Positions 6,480-12,808 of a stretch of 15,672 nt of DNA are shown piece after piece (the stretch's first letter is position 1; the number at the start of each line of letters is the position of its first letter). The DNA lies in the NCBI GenBank assembly GCA_009930125.1, contig RZYZ01000022.1, positions 1 to 15,672 on the forward strand. The letters are read 5' to 3'. Source of the stretch: Clostridia bacterium (GTDB lineage Bacteria; Bacillota; Clostridia; Clostridiales; Clostridiaceae). The notes under the pieces were generated by a model, which was not told the DNA's origin, did not search any database, and saw only the letters and a list, made by a program, of their open reading frames with translations. Made by a program: the position numbers and the translations under genes.

Positions 6480-7811
6480 TCAGAGGCGGTCTTCTGCGCT
6501 TCGAGATGCATTTCTCCAGTAGTAGAAGACTCCGAGTACTGTCCAAAGAAGGAGCATCACCATGGAAGGTCCGCTCAGCTGGCCAGGAGAGCCAGGGATT
6601 ACTAGAAGACCAATGAACACAAGGCTGACCAGTGCACCGATTCCTGTAATGAATCGACTGATTCCCTTCACTTTCTTCATGCTGATCCAGGAGACATAGA
6701 AATAGGTGATAGCAGCAAGGAAGGACGACATATCCACGATATAGATGATGACTTCTCTTCCAAGCCAGGGTGCCAGGAAACTCACCAGCGTGATGAATCC
6801 TATACCCACGGAAAATACGCCATTCTCATTTTCCCTGCTGTATCTTTCGGGAATCAGTCTGTATTTGGAGAGCGAACCTATGAGCTTGCTTCCGCCCAGC
6901 ATGAATCCGTTGATTCCTCCTGCCACAGCACCTGCCAGAGAAATGATGAGCAGCACAAAGCCCCAGGTGCCCATGTTTCCAAGGACTGCACTTCCCAGTG
7001 CCCAGGTCTGACTGAGCGCTTCTTCCGGTGTATATACCATTCCCGTTAGAATGTTGAGTAGATTATAGAAAAGCACACCCGAAAATATGGCCACCACAGC
7101 CATCCCCGTCGCCTTTCTGGGTTCGAAGTTGAGCTCAGAGGCCACCTGAGGAATCACATCAAAGCCCACAAAGAGAAAAGGAATGATGGCGACCACTTTC
7201 GCCACCTGGGACCAGGTCACCTTGTATCCTGACAGATAGGTTTCCCTGATCAGAGTCTGATCAGTGGTGAAATACATATAGCCAAAGAGAACAAGAATAT
7301 TGACCACCATAAGGAGAATCATTGTATTCTGCACTCTTGAGCTCACTTTCAGTCCTTTGATGTTGATATAGGCGAAAACCAGAAGGATCGCCGTGGCGAT
7401 GAGAATCTCGGAAAGATAGACCGGATACCCGGCCACCTCATAAAGATAGATGAAATCCACCTTCTCTCCGAAGATCCTTTTCAGCACCAGCACAAAGGCG
7501 GTGGCATTTAAAGGCACCATGCTGAGATAGCAGAGGGTAAGAGACCATCCCACGATGAATCCATGTTTTTTCCCCATATTCTCATAGGTATAGGAAAACT
7601 CTCCTCCATCTTCAGCATGTCTCTCCATCATGATATGATAGCCCTTCTGGATGAACACCACGGCAATCCCACCTAGGATCAGACCCAGTGCTGTATCCAG
7701 AATGCCGCTTTCTCTGAGAAATTTTGTACCAGGAAGGGTGAAGCTGCCCCAGCCTATGATTGAACCCAAAGCCAGAGCAAGGATATCCACCCTTCTCAGT
7801 TTTTTCCTCAT
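6480..7811 (-). CDS. APC-superfamily amino acid permease
   Basis: A 443-residue membrane protein with about 12 helices. The N-terminal helix LALGSIIGWGSFTLPGTKFL has the unwound GxIIGxG/S motif of the APC (amino acid-polyamine-organocation) superfamily. Later segments include GGEFSYTYENMGKKHGFIVGWSLTLCYLSMVP and FLFVGFDVIPQVASEL, which are typical. The substrate is not predictable; because of the operon a sulfur-containing amino acid or related compound is possible. It starts six bases after the stop of the CoA-disulfide reductase gene with only a weak ribosome binding site (AGG), so translational coupling is likely. It is the last gene of the three-gene sulfur operon. Confidence 0.9.
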   Translation of the reverse strand: MRKKLRRVDILALALGSIIGWGSFTLPGTKFLRESGILDTALGLILGGIAVVFIQKGYHIMMERHAEDGGEFSYTYENMGKKHGFIVGWSLTLCYLSMVPLNATAFVLVLKRIFGEKVDFIYLYEVAGYPVYLSEILIATAILLVFAYINIKGLKVSSRVQNTMILLMVVNILVLFGYMYFTTDQTLIRETYLSGYKVTWSQVAKVVAIIPFLFVGFDVIPQVASELNFEPRKATGMAVVAIFSGVLFYNLLNILTGMVYTPEEALSQTWALGSAVLGNMGTWGFVLLIISLAGAVAGGINGFMLGGSKLIGSLSKYRLIPERYSRENENGVFSVGIGFITLVSFLAPWLGREVIIYIVDMSSFLAAITYFYVSWISMKKVKGISRFITGIGALVSLVFIGLLVIPGSPGQLSGPSMVMLLLWTVLGVFYYWRNASRSAEDRL

Positions 7812-7817
7812 GAAGGT

Positions 7818-9515
7818 TTACCTGAAGTTATAGGCAGTGACAATCTTCTCTCTGCCCAGCTTCACATCATTGAAATACTCGTAGAGTGAAATGCCCAGAT
7901 AGGAACCTGCTATATTCACCACATTGTCGTAGCCGGCATTCTGCAGTGCAAGAAGAGCGTTGTAGCTTCTCTGGCTGGAACGGCAGTGAAGATAGACAGG
8001 CTGATCCTTTGGAATTTCGTCGAATCGGTTTCTGATCTGGCTCAGCGGGATATTCACAGCAGTCGTCAGATGTCCTCTGGAATACTCATGAGGTTCTCTC
8101 ACGTCCACGATGAAGGCGCCCTCTTCCACCAGTTCTCTCACTTTCGTCACTGGAACCTGACGGTATCTTCCGTAAAGAATGTTCAGTCCCACCAGTGCAG
8201 CGAAATTCACTACATCCTTTGCTGTACCGAAAGGTGGTGCATAGCAGAGCTCCAGTTCCTTCAGGTCTTCCAGGGTTCCACCCATGGTGATCATGGTTGC
8301 AATGACGTCGATTCGCTTGTCCACATTTCCCTTACCGATGGCCTGTGCGCCAAGAATCTTTCCTGTTGGCACTTCATAGATCAGCTTGAAATGCATAGGC
8401 TGACTTTCAGGCATGAGTCCTACCATATCCCCAGGAATCACGTATACGAAATCATAGTTCATACCCGCTGCCTTCAGATTCTTTTCGTTCAGCCCTGTGG
8501 AAGCGGCATTGATTTCAAAGATCCTTACGACGGAAGATCCGATGACACCGTTGTTGTTGTGAGGAATACCATACATATGATCCGCTGCCGCTCTCGCCTG
8601 TCTCTGTGCAGGTCCTGCCAGAGCAAGTCTTGTGGGCTTTCCTGTTAGCTTGTGGAACACCTCGATGGCATCACCCACCGCATAGATATCCGGATCATTG
8701 GTCAGATAGTTGTGGTCTACTCTGATGGCACCGGTAATACCGATCTCAAGGCCCGCCTCTCTTGCAAGGCTTGTTTCTGGCGCAACACCGATGGCCATAA
8801 CCACTGCCTCGGCCTTCACTCTGTTCCCGGATGCAAGTTCCACCTCACTGTCGTGGATGGCCTTCACTCCGTCTGAAAGAATCAGATCGATGCCGTTGTC
8901 CATCATTTCCTTATGAAGAATCTGTGCCATATCATAATCAAAGGGTGCCATGATCTGATCCAGCGCTTCAATGAGGCTTACATTTCTGCCTGCCATTTTA
9001 AGGTTCTCCGCAACTTCTACACCGATGAATCCGCCACCTACTACAGCGACATTCTCCACTTCATTTTCAAGAAGATAGCTCTGAAGTCTGCGGATATCCA
9101 CCACATTTCTCACTGTGAAAACATGCTTGCTTGTGATGCCTTCAATGCTTCTTGGTGTGATGGCATTGGCTCCTGGTGATAGAAAGAGCTTATCGTAGCT
9201 TTCTGTATACTCTTCTCCGGTCTCTACGTTTCTGACAAGAACATTCTTCTCTTCTCTGCTTATCTTCAGCACTTCAGAGTTCACTCTTGCTTCAATGTCG
9301 TACTGATTTTTGAACTGTAGAGGGTCCATCAGTACAAGACTGTCCGCATTCTCCACGATGCCTGAAAGATGATAGGGCAGAGAACAGTTGGAGAAGGATA
9401 CGTTCGGTCCCTTTTCGAACATGATCACTTCCGCCTGTCCATCCAGTCTTCTTACTCTTGCAGCAACAGATGCACCGCCTGCAACGCCACCCACGATCAA
9501 TACTTTTTTACCCAT
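7818..9515 (-). CDS. CoA-disulfide/CoA-persulfide reductase with C-terminal rhodanese domain
   Basis: A 565-residue fusion. The N-terminal flavoprotein has the FAD site VGGVAGGASVAARVRR (8-23), the redox-active cysteine in SFSNCSLPYHLSG (Cys44), the NAD(P)H site VVGGGFIGVEVAE (158-170), a second FAD motif DIYAVGDA, and ELCYAPPFG near the dimer interface. The rhodanese domain follows at about 460-550: FIVDVREPHEYSRGHL, then active loop HCRSSQRS with Cys511. Enzymes of this layout reduce CoA disulfide or, more likely with a rhodanese tail, CoA persulfide, moving sulfane sulfur and releasing sulfide. All key residues are present. The ATG has AGGAGG eight bases upstream. It sits between the importer and the permease in the operon. 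Confidence 0.95.
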   Translation of the reverse strand: MGKKVLIVGGVAGGASVAARVRRLDGQAEVIMFEKGPNVSFSNCSLPYHLSGIVENADSLVLMDPLQFKNQYDIEARVNSEVLKISREEKNVLVRNVETGEEYTESYDKLFLSPGANAITPRSIEGITSKHVFTVRNVVDIRRLQSYLLENEVENVAVVGGGFIGVEVAENLKMAGRNVSLIEALDQIMAPFDYDMAQILHKEMMDNGIDLILSDGVKAIHDSEVELASGNRVKAEAVVMAIGVAPETSLAREAGLEIGITGAIRVDHNYLTNDPDIYAVGDAIEVFHKLTGKPTRLALAGPAQRQARAAADHMYGIPHNNNGVIGSSVVRIFEINAASTGLNEKNLKAAGMNYDFVYVIPGDMVGLMPESQPMHFKLIYEVPTGKILGAQAIGKGNVDKRIDVIATMITMGGTLEDLKELELCYAPPFGTAKDVVNFAALVGLNILYGRYRQVPVTKVRELVEEGAFIVDVREPHEYSRGHLTTAVNIPLSQIRNRFDEIPKDQPVYLHCRSSQRSYNALLALQNAGYDNVVNIAGSYLGISLYEYFNDVKLGREKIVTAYNFR

Positions 9516-9548
9516 TACATTTTCCTCCTGTATCTTTATTTATTGGAA

Positions 9549-9580
9549 GAAAACCTCGCAGCATTCTGCGCGAAGTTTTC
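9549..9580 (-). other. Intergenic hairpin between importer and reductase genes
   Basis: GAAAAC (9549-9554) pairs with GTTTTC (9575-9580), and CGCAG (9557-9561) with CTGCG (9566-9570) around a CATT loop, with small internal bulges. It begins ten bases after the importer stop and ends before the AGGAGG site of the reductase gene. With no T-run it is more likely an RNA-stability or processing element than a terminator. Confidence 0.45.
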
Positions 9581-9589
9581 AGTAGATAT

Positions 9590-10849
9590 CTATGCGATTT
9601 TCTTGCCCAGCCAGTTTCCTGCCATACCGCCAATGACCATGACGATGAGGAAGATCCATCCGGATAAGGAGAAGTTCGCGATTGGTGTATAGAGAGCCCC
9701 CACATTACATCCGTTGGCCAGTCTCGTCCCGATGCCCATGGCCAGTCCGCCCATGGCGAAAAGCAGCACTTCCTTCACTGTGATCTTCATTTCAGACATG
9801 AAAGTGACTCTGAACTTTCCAGCTGTGAGAAGATAAATCAGTGTTCCCATGAGTATTCCGAAGTTCTGAACGGATACGCCATTCTGGAAGAATGGTGTGA
9901 TGAACCCGTCCGGTTTCATCTTTGCATATTCTGCCAGAGACTCCGCTGAAACACCAAATATCATAAGGATTTTTCCAAACCATAGTCCATAAGGTGTTGA
10001 TGCACCCCATCCGGATTTTGTGACTCCCATCAGCAGCATGAACAGCAGTGTGATGGCAACAGCACCCTGAAGCAGCGTCCATGGCCGGATGAACATTCTA
10101 TCATAGGTCGCTTCACTGAAAAGTGCATAATCCTTCGTATCAAAGGGAACAACCTCATCCTGAAGCTTTTCCATCATGACGCCTTGGTAGTTGTTTTCCT
10201 TCTTTCTCTTCTGTTCAAACCTGTATGAGAAGTAGATGACGATGAGCGCGAAAACCCCTGTCAGTGCCACAGCACCCAGATATCCGCCCAGTCCGTCCCA
10301 CTGGAAGAGGTCAGGTAGAAACACACCGTTCTTGAAGCTTTCACCAGTGACACTGGTGAACCAGGACTCCTTCACAAATGCAGCGGAATTCTGAATCGGG
10401 AATCCGAGAAAGACACCCATGCCGAAGAAAATCAGTGTGATCAGTGCTCTTGGAAGACCTGTAATCAGATCTGTAAGCACACCGGAAGCGCAGCAGGAAG
10501 AGAAGCTCATACCAAATCCGAAAAGCAGGCCGCCCAGAATCAGTCCAAGGTTGATGGGATTGATCCATAGACCGAAGGTGGTCACATCGCCTTTGAAAAG
10601 AAGCGCAGCTGTTACAACGGATGAAATGAAGAACAGAAACATCAGTGTTCTCATAAGCTTTGTGGATCCTGTTCTGCAGGCACGATTCACGCTTCCTGCA
10701 AAGCCTGTGTAGGCTCTGGATAACGCATAACCAAGTCCTGCTCCGACGACCAGCCTGAAAAACAGCATATCGGAAGCCAATTGTGTTTTACCAAGTACAA
10801 GTAATAGAATGATTGCTATAAATCCTAAAATTCTTTCCCCTTTATTCAT
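9590..10849 (-). CDS. YeeE/YedE (TsuA-type) sulfur-compound transporter
   Basis: A 419-residue membrane protein made of two sulfur-transport repeats. The three conserved cysteine motifs are present: NRACRTG (Cys58), SFSSCCASGVLTDL (Cys119/120) and RLANGCNVGALYTPIANFSLSGW (Cys381). In TsuA these cysteines line the pathway and relay thiosulfate. Other members are tied to selenium or sulfite export, so the exact substrate is open. A hydrophilic loop of about 60 residues (from about 218) links the two halves. The ATG at 10847-10849 has GGAGG five bases upstream; an ATG six codons earlier would put this site inside the gene. It is the first gene of the operon with the reductase-rhodanese, consistent with import followed by persulfide chemistry. 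Confidence 0.92.
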   Translation of the reverse strand: MNKGERILGFIAIILLLVLGKTQLASDMLFFRLVVGAGLGYALSRAYTGFAGSVNRACRTGSTKLMRTLMFLFFISSVVTAALLFKGDVTTFGLWINPINLGLILGGLLFGFGMSFSSCCASGVLTDLITGLPRALITLIFFGMGVFLGFPIQNSAAFVKESWFTSVTGESFKNGVFLPDLFQWDGLGGYLGAVALTGVFALIVIYFSYRFEQKRKKENNYQGVMMEKLQDEVVPFDTKDYALFSEATYDRMFIRPWTLLQGAVAITLLFMLLMGVTKSGWGASTPYGLWFGKILMIFGVSAESLAEYAKMKPDGFITPFFQNGVSVQNFGILMGTLIYLLTAGKFRVTFMSEMKITVKEVLLFAMGGLAMGIGTRLANGCNVGALYTPIANFSLSGWIFLIVMVIGGMAGNWLGKKIA

Positions 10850-10917
10850 AGGTTCCTCCAGATTCAATAATTTTGAATGATTTCATATTTGACGCTCAGA
10901 CTTTGATAATAACATGA

Positions 10918-10948
10918 ACAAGTTCTCGTCAGAAGCTTGTCATTTTTT
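10918..10948 (+). terminator. Terminator-like hairpin in the operon leader, oriented plus
   Basis: ACAAGTTCT (10918-10926) pairs with AGAAGCTTGT (10931-10940, one bulged base) around CGTC, and on the plus strand CATTTTTT follows. It therefore looks like a terminator for plus-strand RNA, although no plus-strand gene precedes it. On the minus strand the same hairpin lies in the 5' leader of the sulfur operon, followed by TTCATGTTATT, and could act as an RNA structure there. Confidence 0.4.
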
Positions 10949-10991
10949 AACACACTTTGCACGTATTATCTTCAGTCATGATTCTCTTCAT
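10947..10991 (-). other. Possible Cys-codon leader peptide of the sulfur operon
   Basis: On the minus strand a 14-codon frame reads MKRIMTEDNTCKVC and ends at TAA (10949-10947), with TGC and TGT among its last four codons. A hairpin begins seven bases later. The arrangement resembles a cysteine-sensing attenuator leader. Against it: GGAG lies only one base before the first ATG and 13 before the second, and the hairpin has no clean T-run. Such a short frame can arise by chance. Confidence 0.2.
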
Positions 10992-11057
10992 GCTCCAAAC
11001 CGGTTGATAAAACAGGAAGATGCAAATCTGATGACAAAGTCATTATAGCACCATATA

Positions 11058-11102
11058 GCTATAAAATTAACAATATTTCAAGAATCTCGTTAATTTTATA
11101 GC
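11058..11102. repeat. 14-bp perfect inverted repeat in the operon leader
   Basis: GCTATAAAATTAAC (11058-11071) and GTTAATTTTATAGC (11089-11102) are perfectly complementary, with a 17-base spacer. It lies about 35 to 80 bases downstream of the expected start of the sulfur operon transcript. It could be an operator for a dimeric regulator or a stable hairpin at the 5' end of the mRNA. It is AT-rich and has no T-run. Confidence 0.6.
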
Positions 11103-11110
11103 AATTGCAT

Positions 11111-11187
11111 TATAATACCCCCTTTAAATGAACATTATTATATTATTAGAGAGAATTTCTGGCATTTGTCAACTAAAATACCCCCTT
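11111..11187. promoter_or_regulatory. Two direct TAWAATACCCCCTT boxes 63 bp apart
   Basis: TATAATACCCCCTT (11111-11124) and TAAAATACCCCCTT (11174-11187) differ at one of 14 positions. Their spacing is 63 bp, about six helical turns, so both face the same side of the DNA. One lies just outside the -35 of the minus-strand promoter and the other about 12 bases after its expected start point. The C-tract bordered by ATA resembles sites of CsoR/RcnR-type regulators, which read G/C tracts; the regulator is not in this window. Each box also contains a -10-like TAWAAT on the plus strand that could serve the divergent small gene. Confidence 0.6.
11143..11172 (-). promoter_or_regulatory. Promoter of the sulfur operon
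   Basis: On the minus strand a consensus TTGACA (11172-11167) is followed after 18 bases by TAATAA (11148-11143). Transcription would start near 11136, giving a leader of about 290 bases before the importer ATG at 10849. Apart from the boxes, inverted repeat, short frame and hairpin listed separately, the leader shows a small hairpin (ATTCAA/TTGAAT, 10862-10878) right next to the ribosome binding site. Confidence 0.65.
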
Positions 11188-11223
11188 CATTTTTCAATTA
11201 GTCACTTCAGAGGAGGAGAAACA

Positions 11224-11319
11224 TTGTCTGCAGATTTTTCCGACTCTTTCAACGTAGACCTGTTCGAATTCATGACAGAATCCATTGCGCATGATCCGAG
11301 AGCCTTCTTCTCATGCTGA
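11224..11319 (+). CDS. 31-residue acidic Phe-rich peptide ending in Cys
   Basis: A TTG start at 11224 follows a very strong AGGAGGAG site (11211-11218) by five bases. The frame ends at TGA 11317-11319, which lies in the left arm of a terminator. The peptide has six acidic residues (Asp4, 7, 12, 24; Glu15, 19) and six Phe (5, 9, 14, 16, 28, 29). A middle segment FNVDLFEFMTESIAHD could form an amphipathic helix, followed by PRAFFSC, whose last residue is the only Cys. There is no signal peptide or membrane helix. I do not recognise a family. The gene diverges from the sulfur operon and shares its box-containing control region, so co-regulation is inferred. A start at an ATG further upstream (11128) would run the protein through the control region and is unlikely. 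A role as partner, sensor or sulfur carrier is possible but unproven. Confidence 0.55.
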   Translation: MSADFSDSFNVDLFEFMTESIAHDPRAFFSC

Positions 11320-11352
11320 TAATCAAGGTATTTCAGCATCTTTCTTCTTTTT
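11313..11352 (+). terminator. Terminator of the small gene
   Basis: ATGCTGA (11313-11319) pairs with TCAGCAT (11333-11339), with an inner AAT/ATT extension, followed by CTTTCTTCTTTTTC. The stem overlaps the last codon and stop of the 31-residue frame. The stem is short and only moderately GC-rich, but the T-run is good. Confidence 0.6.
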
Positions 11353-11444
11353 CAATATTATAATTATTCAAGATGTCCTGTTATTCATTCAGTGAGATTC
11401 ATATCGCAAATGGATAAAAGATCTTCATAAAAATCATCGAAATG

Positions 11445-11483
11445 AAAAATACCCCTGTAAAAACAATTAGTTTTCACAGGGGT
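11445..11483 (-). terminator. Terminator of the YiaC-like acetyltransferase gene
   Basis: Arms 11451-11464 and 11470-11483 (ACCCCTGT...ACAGGGGT) pair at 13 of 14 positions with an AATTA loop. On the minus strand ATTTTTC follows at once. It lies 15 bases after the stop at 11499. Confidence 0.9.
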
Positions 11484-11498
11484 GATGATTCCTTTGAT

Positions 11499-11936
11499 TT
11501 AGTTTCTATTACTCCATTTCATGACAAATTCCCGTTCAATGGTTCCCAGGTCCACCTGATGTCTGTAGTGTCTGAATCCGTGTTTCTTATAGAACTCTAG
11601 TGCATTTTCATTCTTCAGATATACTTCGAGCGTAAGCTTCTCTCGTTCTTCCTTGCATTTCATGAGCAGCTTGCTGCCGATTCCTTCTCTTCTGTATGGT
11701 CTGTCCACGTAGACACCTAAGATATGGTTGTCTTTGGTCATCTTGACGAATCCCTTCACCACTCCATTGGCTTCATAGACGTAAATATTCAGATCGGATA
11801 ATTCCTTCTTCATGTTCCTGATACTCTTTTCCCAGTAACTGCAAGGAATGAAATCATGAGCTTCCCGGTTGACATCCAGCCAGATCCGCAATACATCATC
11901 CGTCATCTTTTCATCAAACTTTCTGATTTTGTTCAT
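11499..11936 (-). CDS. YiaC-like GNAT N-acetyltransferase
   Basis: A 145-residue GNAT enzyme with the features of the YiaC/YjaB group: an early LRIWLDVNREAHDFIPCSYW (about 16-35), acetyl-CoA loop YRREGIGSKLL (81-91), then LEVYLKNENALEFYKKHGF (103-121). YiaC is a lysine acetyltransferase in E. coli; whether this protein acetylates proteins is unknown. The ATG at 11934-11936 has GGAGG about 11 bases upstream, slightly far. A TATCCT behind TGC (11998-11993) may be an extended -10. It is a single-gene unit. Confidence 0.88.
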   Translation of the reverse strand: MNKIRKFDEKMTDDVLRIWLDVNREAHDFIPCSYWEKSIRNMKKELSDLNIYVYEANGVVKGFVKMTKDNHILGVYVDRPYRREGIGSKLLMKCKEEREKLTLEVYLKNENALEFYKKHGFRHYRHQVDLGTIEREFVMKWSNRN

Positions 11937-12126
11937 TTTCTAACATTCCTCCATCATCTTCACAATTGTGTGTAAAGTGCTTCTCTACCACTAGGATAGC
12001 ATGATTGCAGAAATGATTCATTATATCTATATGATATTAACAACATATGTCATTAACGAAAATTCAATTATTCTGACAAATAAAACCGTTTGTTTGATAT
12101 TCCTTTAACTTTCTGACTCTTTCATC

Positions 12127-12166
12127 AAAAAAGCCCCTTAAAATTTCATATTTCCTGAAATGCTTT
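12127..12166 (-). terminator. Terminator after the small membrane protein gene
   Basis: ATTTCA (12143-12148) and TGAAAT (12156-12161) form the inner stem and AAGC/GCTT (12131-12134 and 12162-12165) the outer one. On the minus strand GGGGCTTTTTT follows. The stem is broken by an unpaired stretch, so strength is moderate. It lies ten bases after the stop at 12177. Confidence 0.55.
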
Positions 12167-12176
12167 GACTTCTAAA

Positions 12177-12509
12177 CTATTTTGTATCCTTTGTTCTGCT
12201 GAGCCACCACTCAAGAATGACACCATAAATGATTCCTGCAGCGAAACTCACAGGATCTTCAAACCCTATTGAACTGTAGAAAGCAAAGGAAACAAGCAGT
12301 CCCAGCACGCCCCCACGAAGAAGCGCTTTCGCTCTCGTGGTCACAGGCCATGGAGCGCCAACGATAAGGCCAATGATCACTCTGTTGTACCAGTAAGAAA
12401 AGACATAGCCAGAAGACGCACTGGAGCCCGATCTTATATAGGCTCCTATGACACAGACTACACCCAGAAGTGCACCACCGATCAATGCTGTTCTCATTCG
12501 TTTTGTCAT
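12177..12509 (-). CDS. Small membrane protein of unknown function
   Basis: A 110-residue hydrophobic protein with three or four membrane helices (about 7-25, 43-55, 65-82, 86-103), rich in Gly and Ala. Motifs include GYVFSYWYNRVIIGLIVGAPWP in the middle and a basic C-terminus SRTKDTK. No catalytic motif is visible and I cannot name the family. The start has AAGGAAG six bases upstream. An extended -10 (TGC TATACT) lies about 50 bases before the ATG and a terminator follows, so it is a single-gene unit. Confidence 0.75.
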   Translation of the reverse strand: MTKRMRTALIGGALLGVVCVIGAYIRSGSSASSGYVFSYWYNRVIIGLIVGAPWPVTTRAKALLRGGVLGLLVSFAFYSSIGFEDPVSFAAGIIYGVILEWWLSRTKDTK

Positions 12510-12554
12510 GTTGACTTCCTTTCAGATCCTCAAGAGAATCTCGCTTTTTCTTTC

Positions 12555-12563
12555 AGTATAGCA
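12555..12563 (-). promoter_or_regulatory. Extended -10 promoter of the small membrane protein gene
   Basis: On the minus strand TGC is followed by TATACT (12560-12555), an extended -10. A matching -35 is not clear. The leader would be about 40 bases. Confidence 0.4.
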
Positions 12564-12736
12564 TCTCTACAGGACATGAATCATCGCTTTACTCAATAAA
12601 TCTGCATGGAAGCTCCACATCCTACATCAGTTCTCATGAGTTTCTGATATCCCTTTCGTGGAAGTGCATACCATATCATCCTGTTGAATTCCTGTATGAC
12701 AGAAAGATAAAGCCATATCTATTCCAGTCACAAGGA

Positions 12737-12775
12737 AAGCGCTGCATCGAAAATCCCATTTCTGATGCAGCGCTT
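12737..12775 (-). terminator. Hairpin ending the sigma/anti-sigma operon
   Basis: AAGCGCTGCATC (12737-12748) and GATGCAGCGCTT (12764-12775) form a perfect 12-bp stem with a 15-base loop, 33 bases after the anti-sigma stop. On the minus strand TTTCCTTGTG follows, a weak T-run. The remaining sequence between 12510 and 12736, apart from the -10 listed, shows nothing further. Confidence 0.65.
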
Positions 12776-12808
12776 CATGCTTGTCTATGGATCTGTTCGC
12801 ATGACAGA

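Noticed and set aside
7986..8648. Plus-strand open frame of 220 codons opposite the CoA-disulfide reductase
   Set aside because: The minus-strand gene here is certain from its motifs. The plus frame has no recognisable domain and an unnatural Cys/His-rich composition.
10850..11136. Riboswitch in the long leader of the sulfur operon
   Set aside because: The leader has hairpins, but I could not match it to a conserved riboswitch core such as SAM, T-box or Mn/Fe-type motifs. A covariance search with the leader would decide.
11128..11223. Longer form of the small gene starting at ATG 11128
   Set aside because: The added 32 residues would be encoded by the promoter and operator boxes and the ATG has no ribosome binding site, whereas TTG 11224 has an excellent one.
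11445..11483. Third ATACCCC box
   Set aside because: Its C-tract is fully explained as one arm of the terminator hairpin of the YiaC-like gene.
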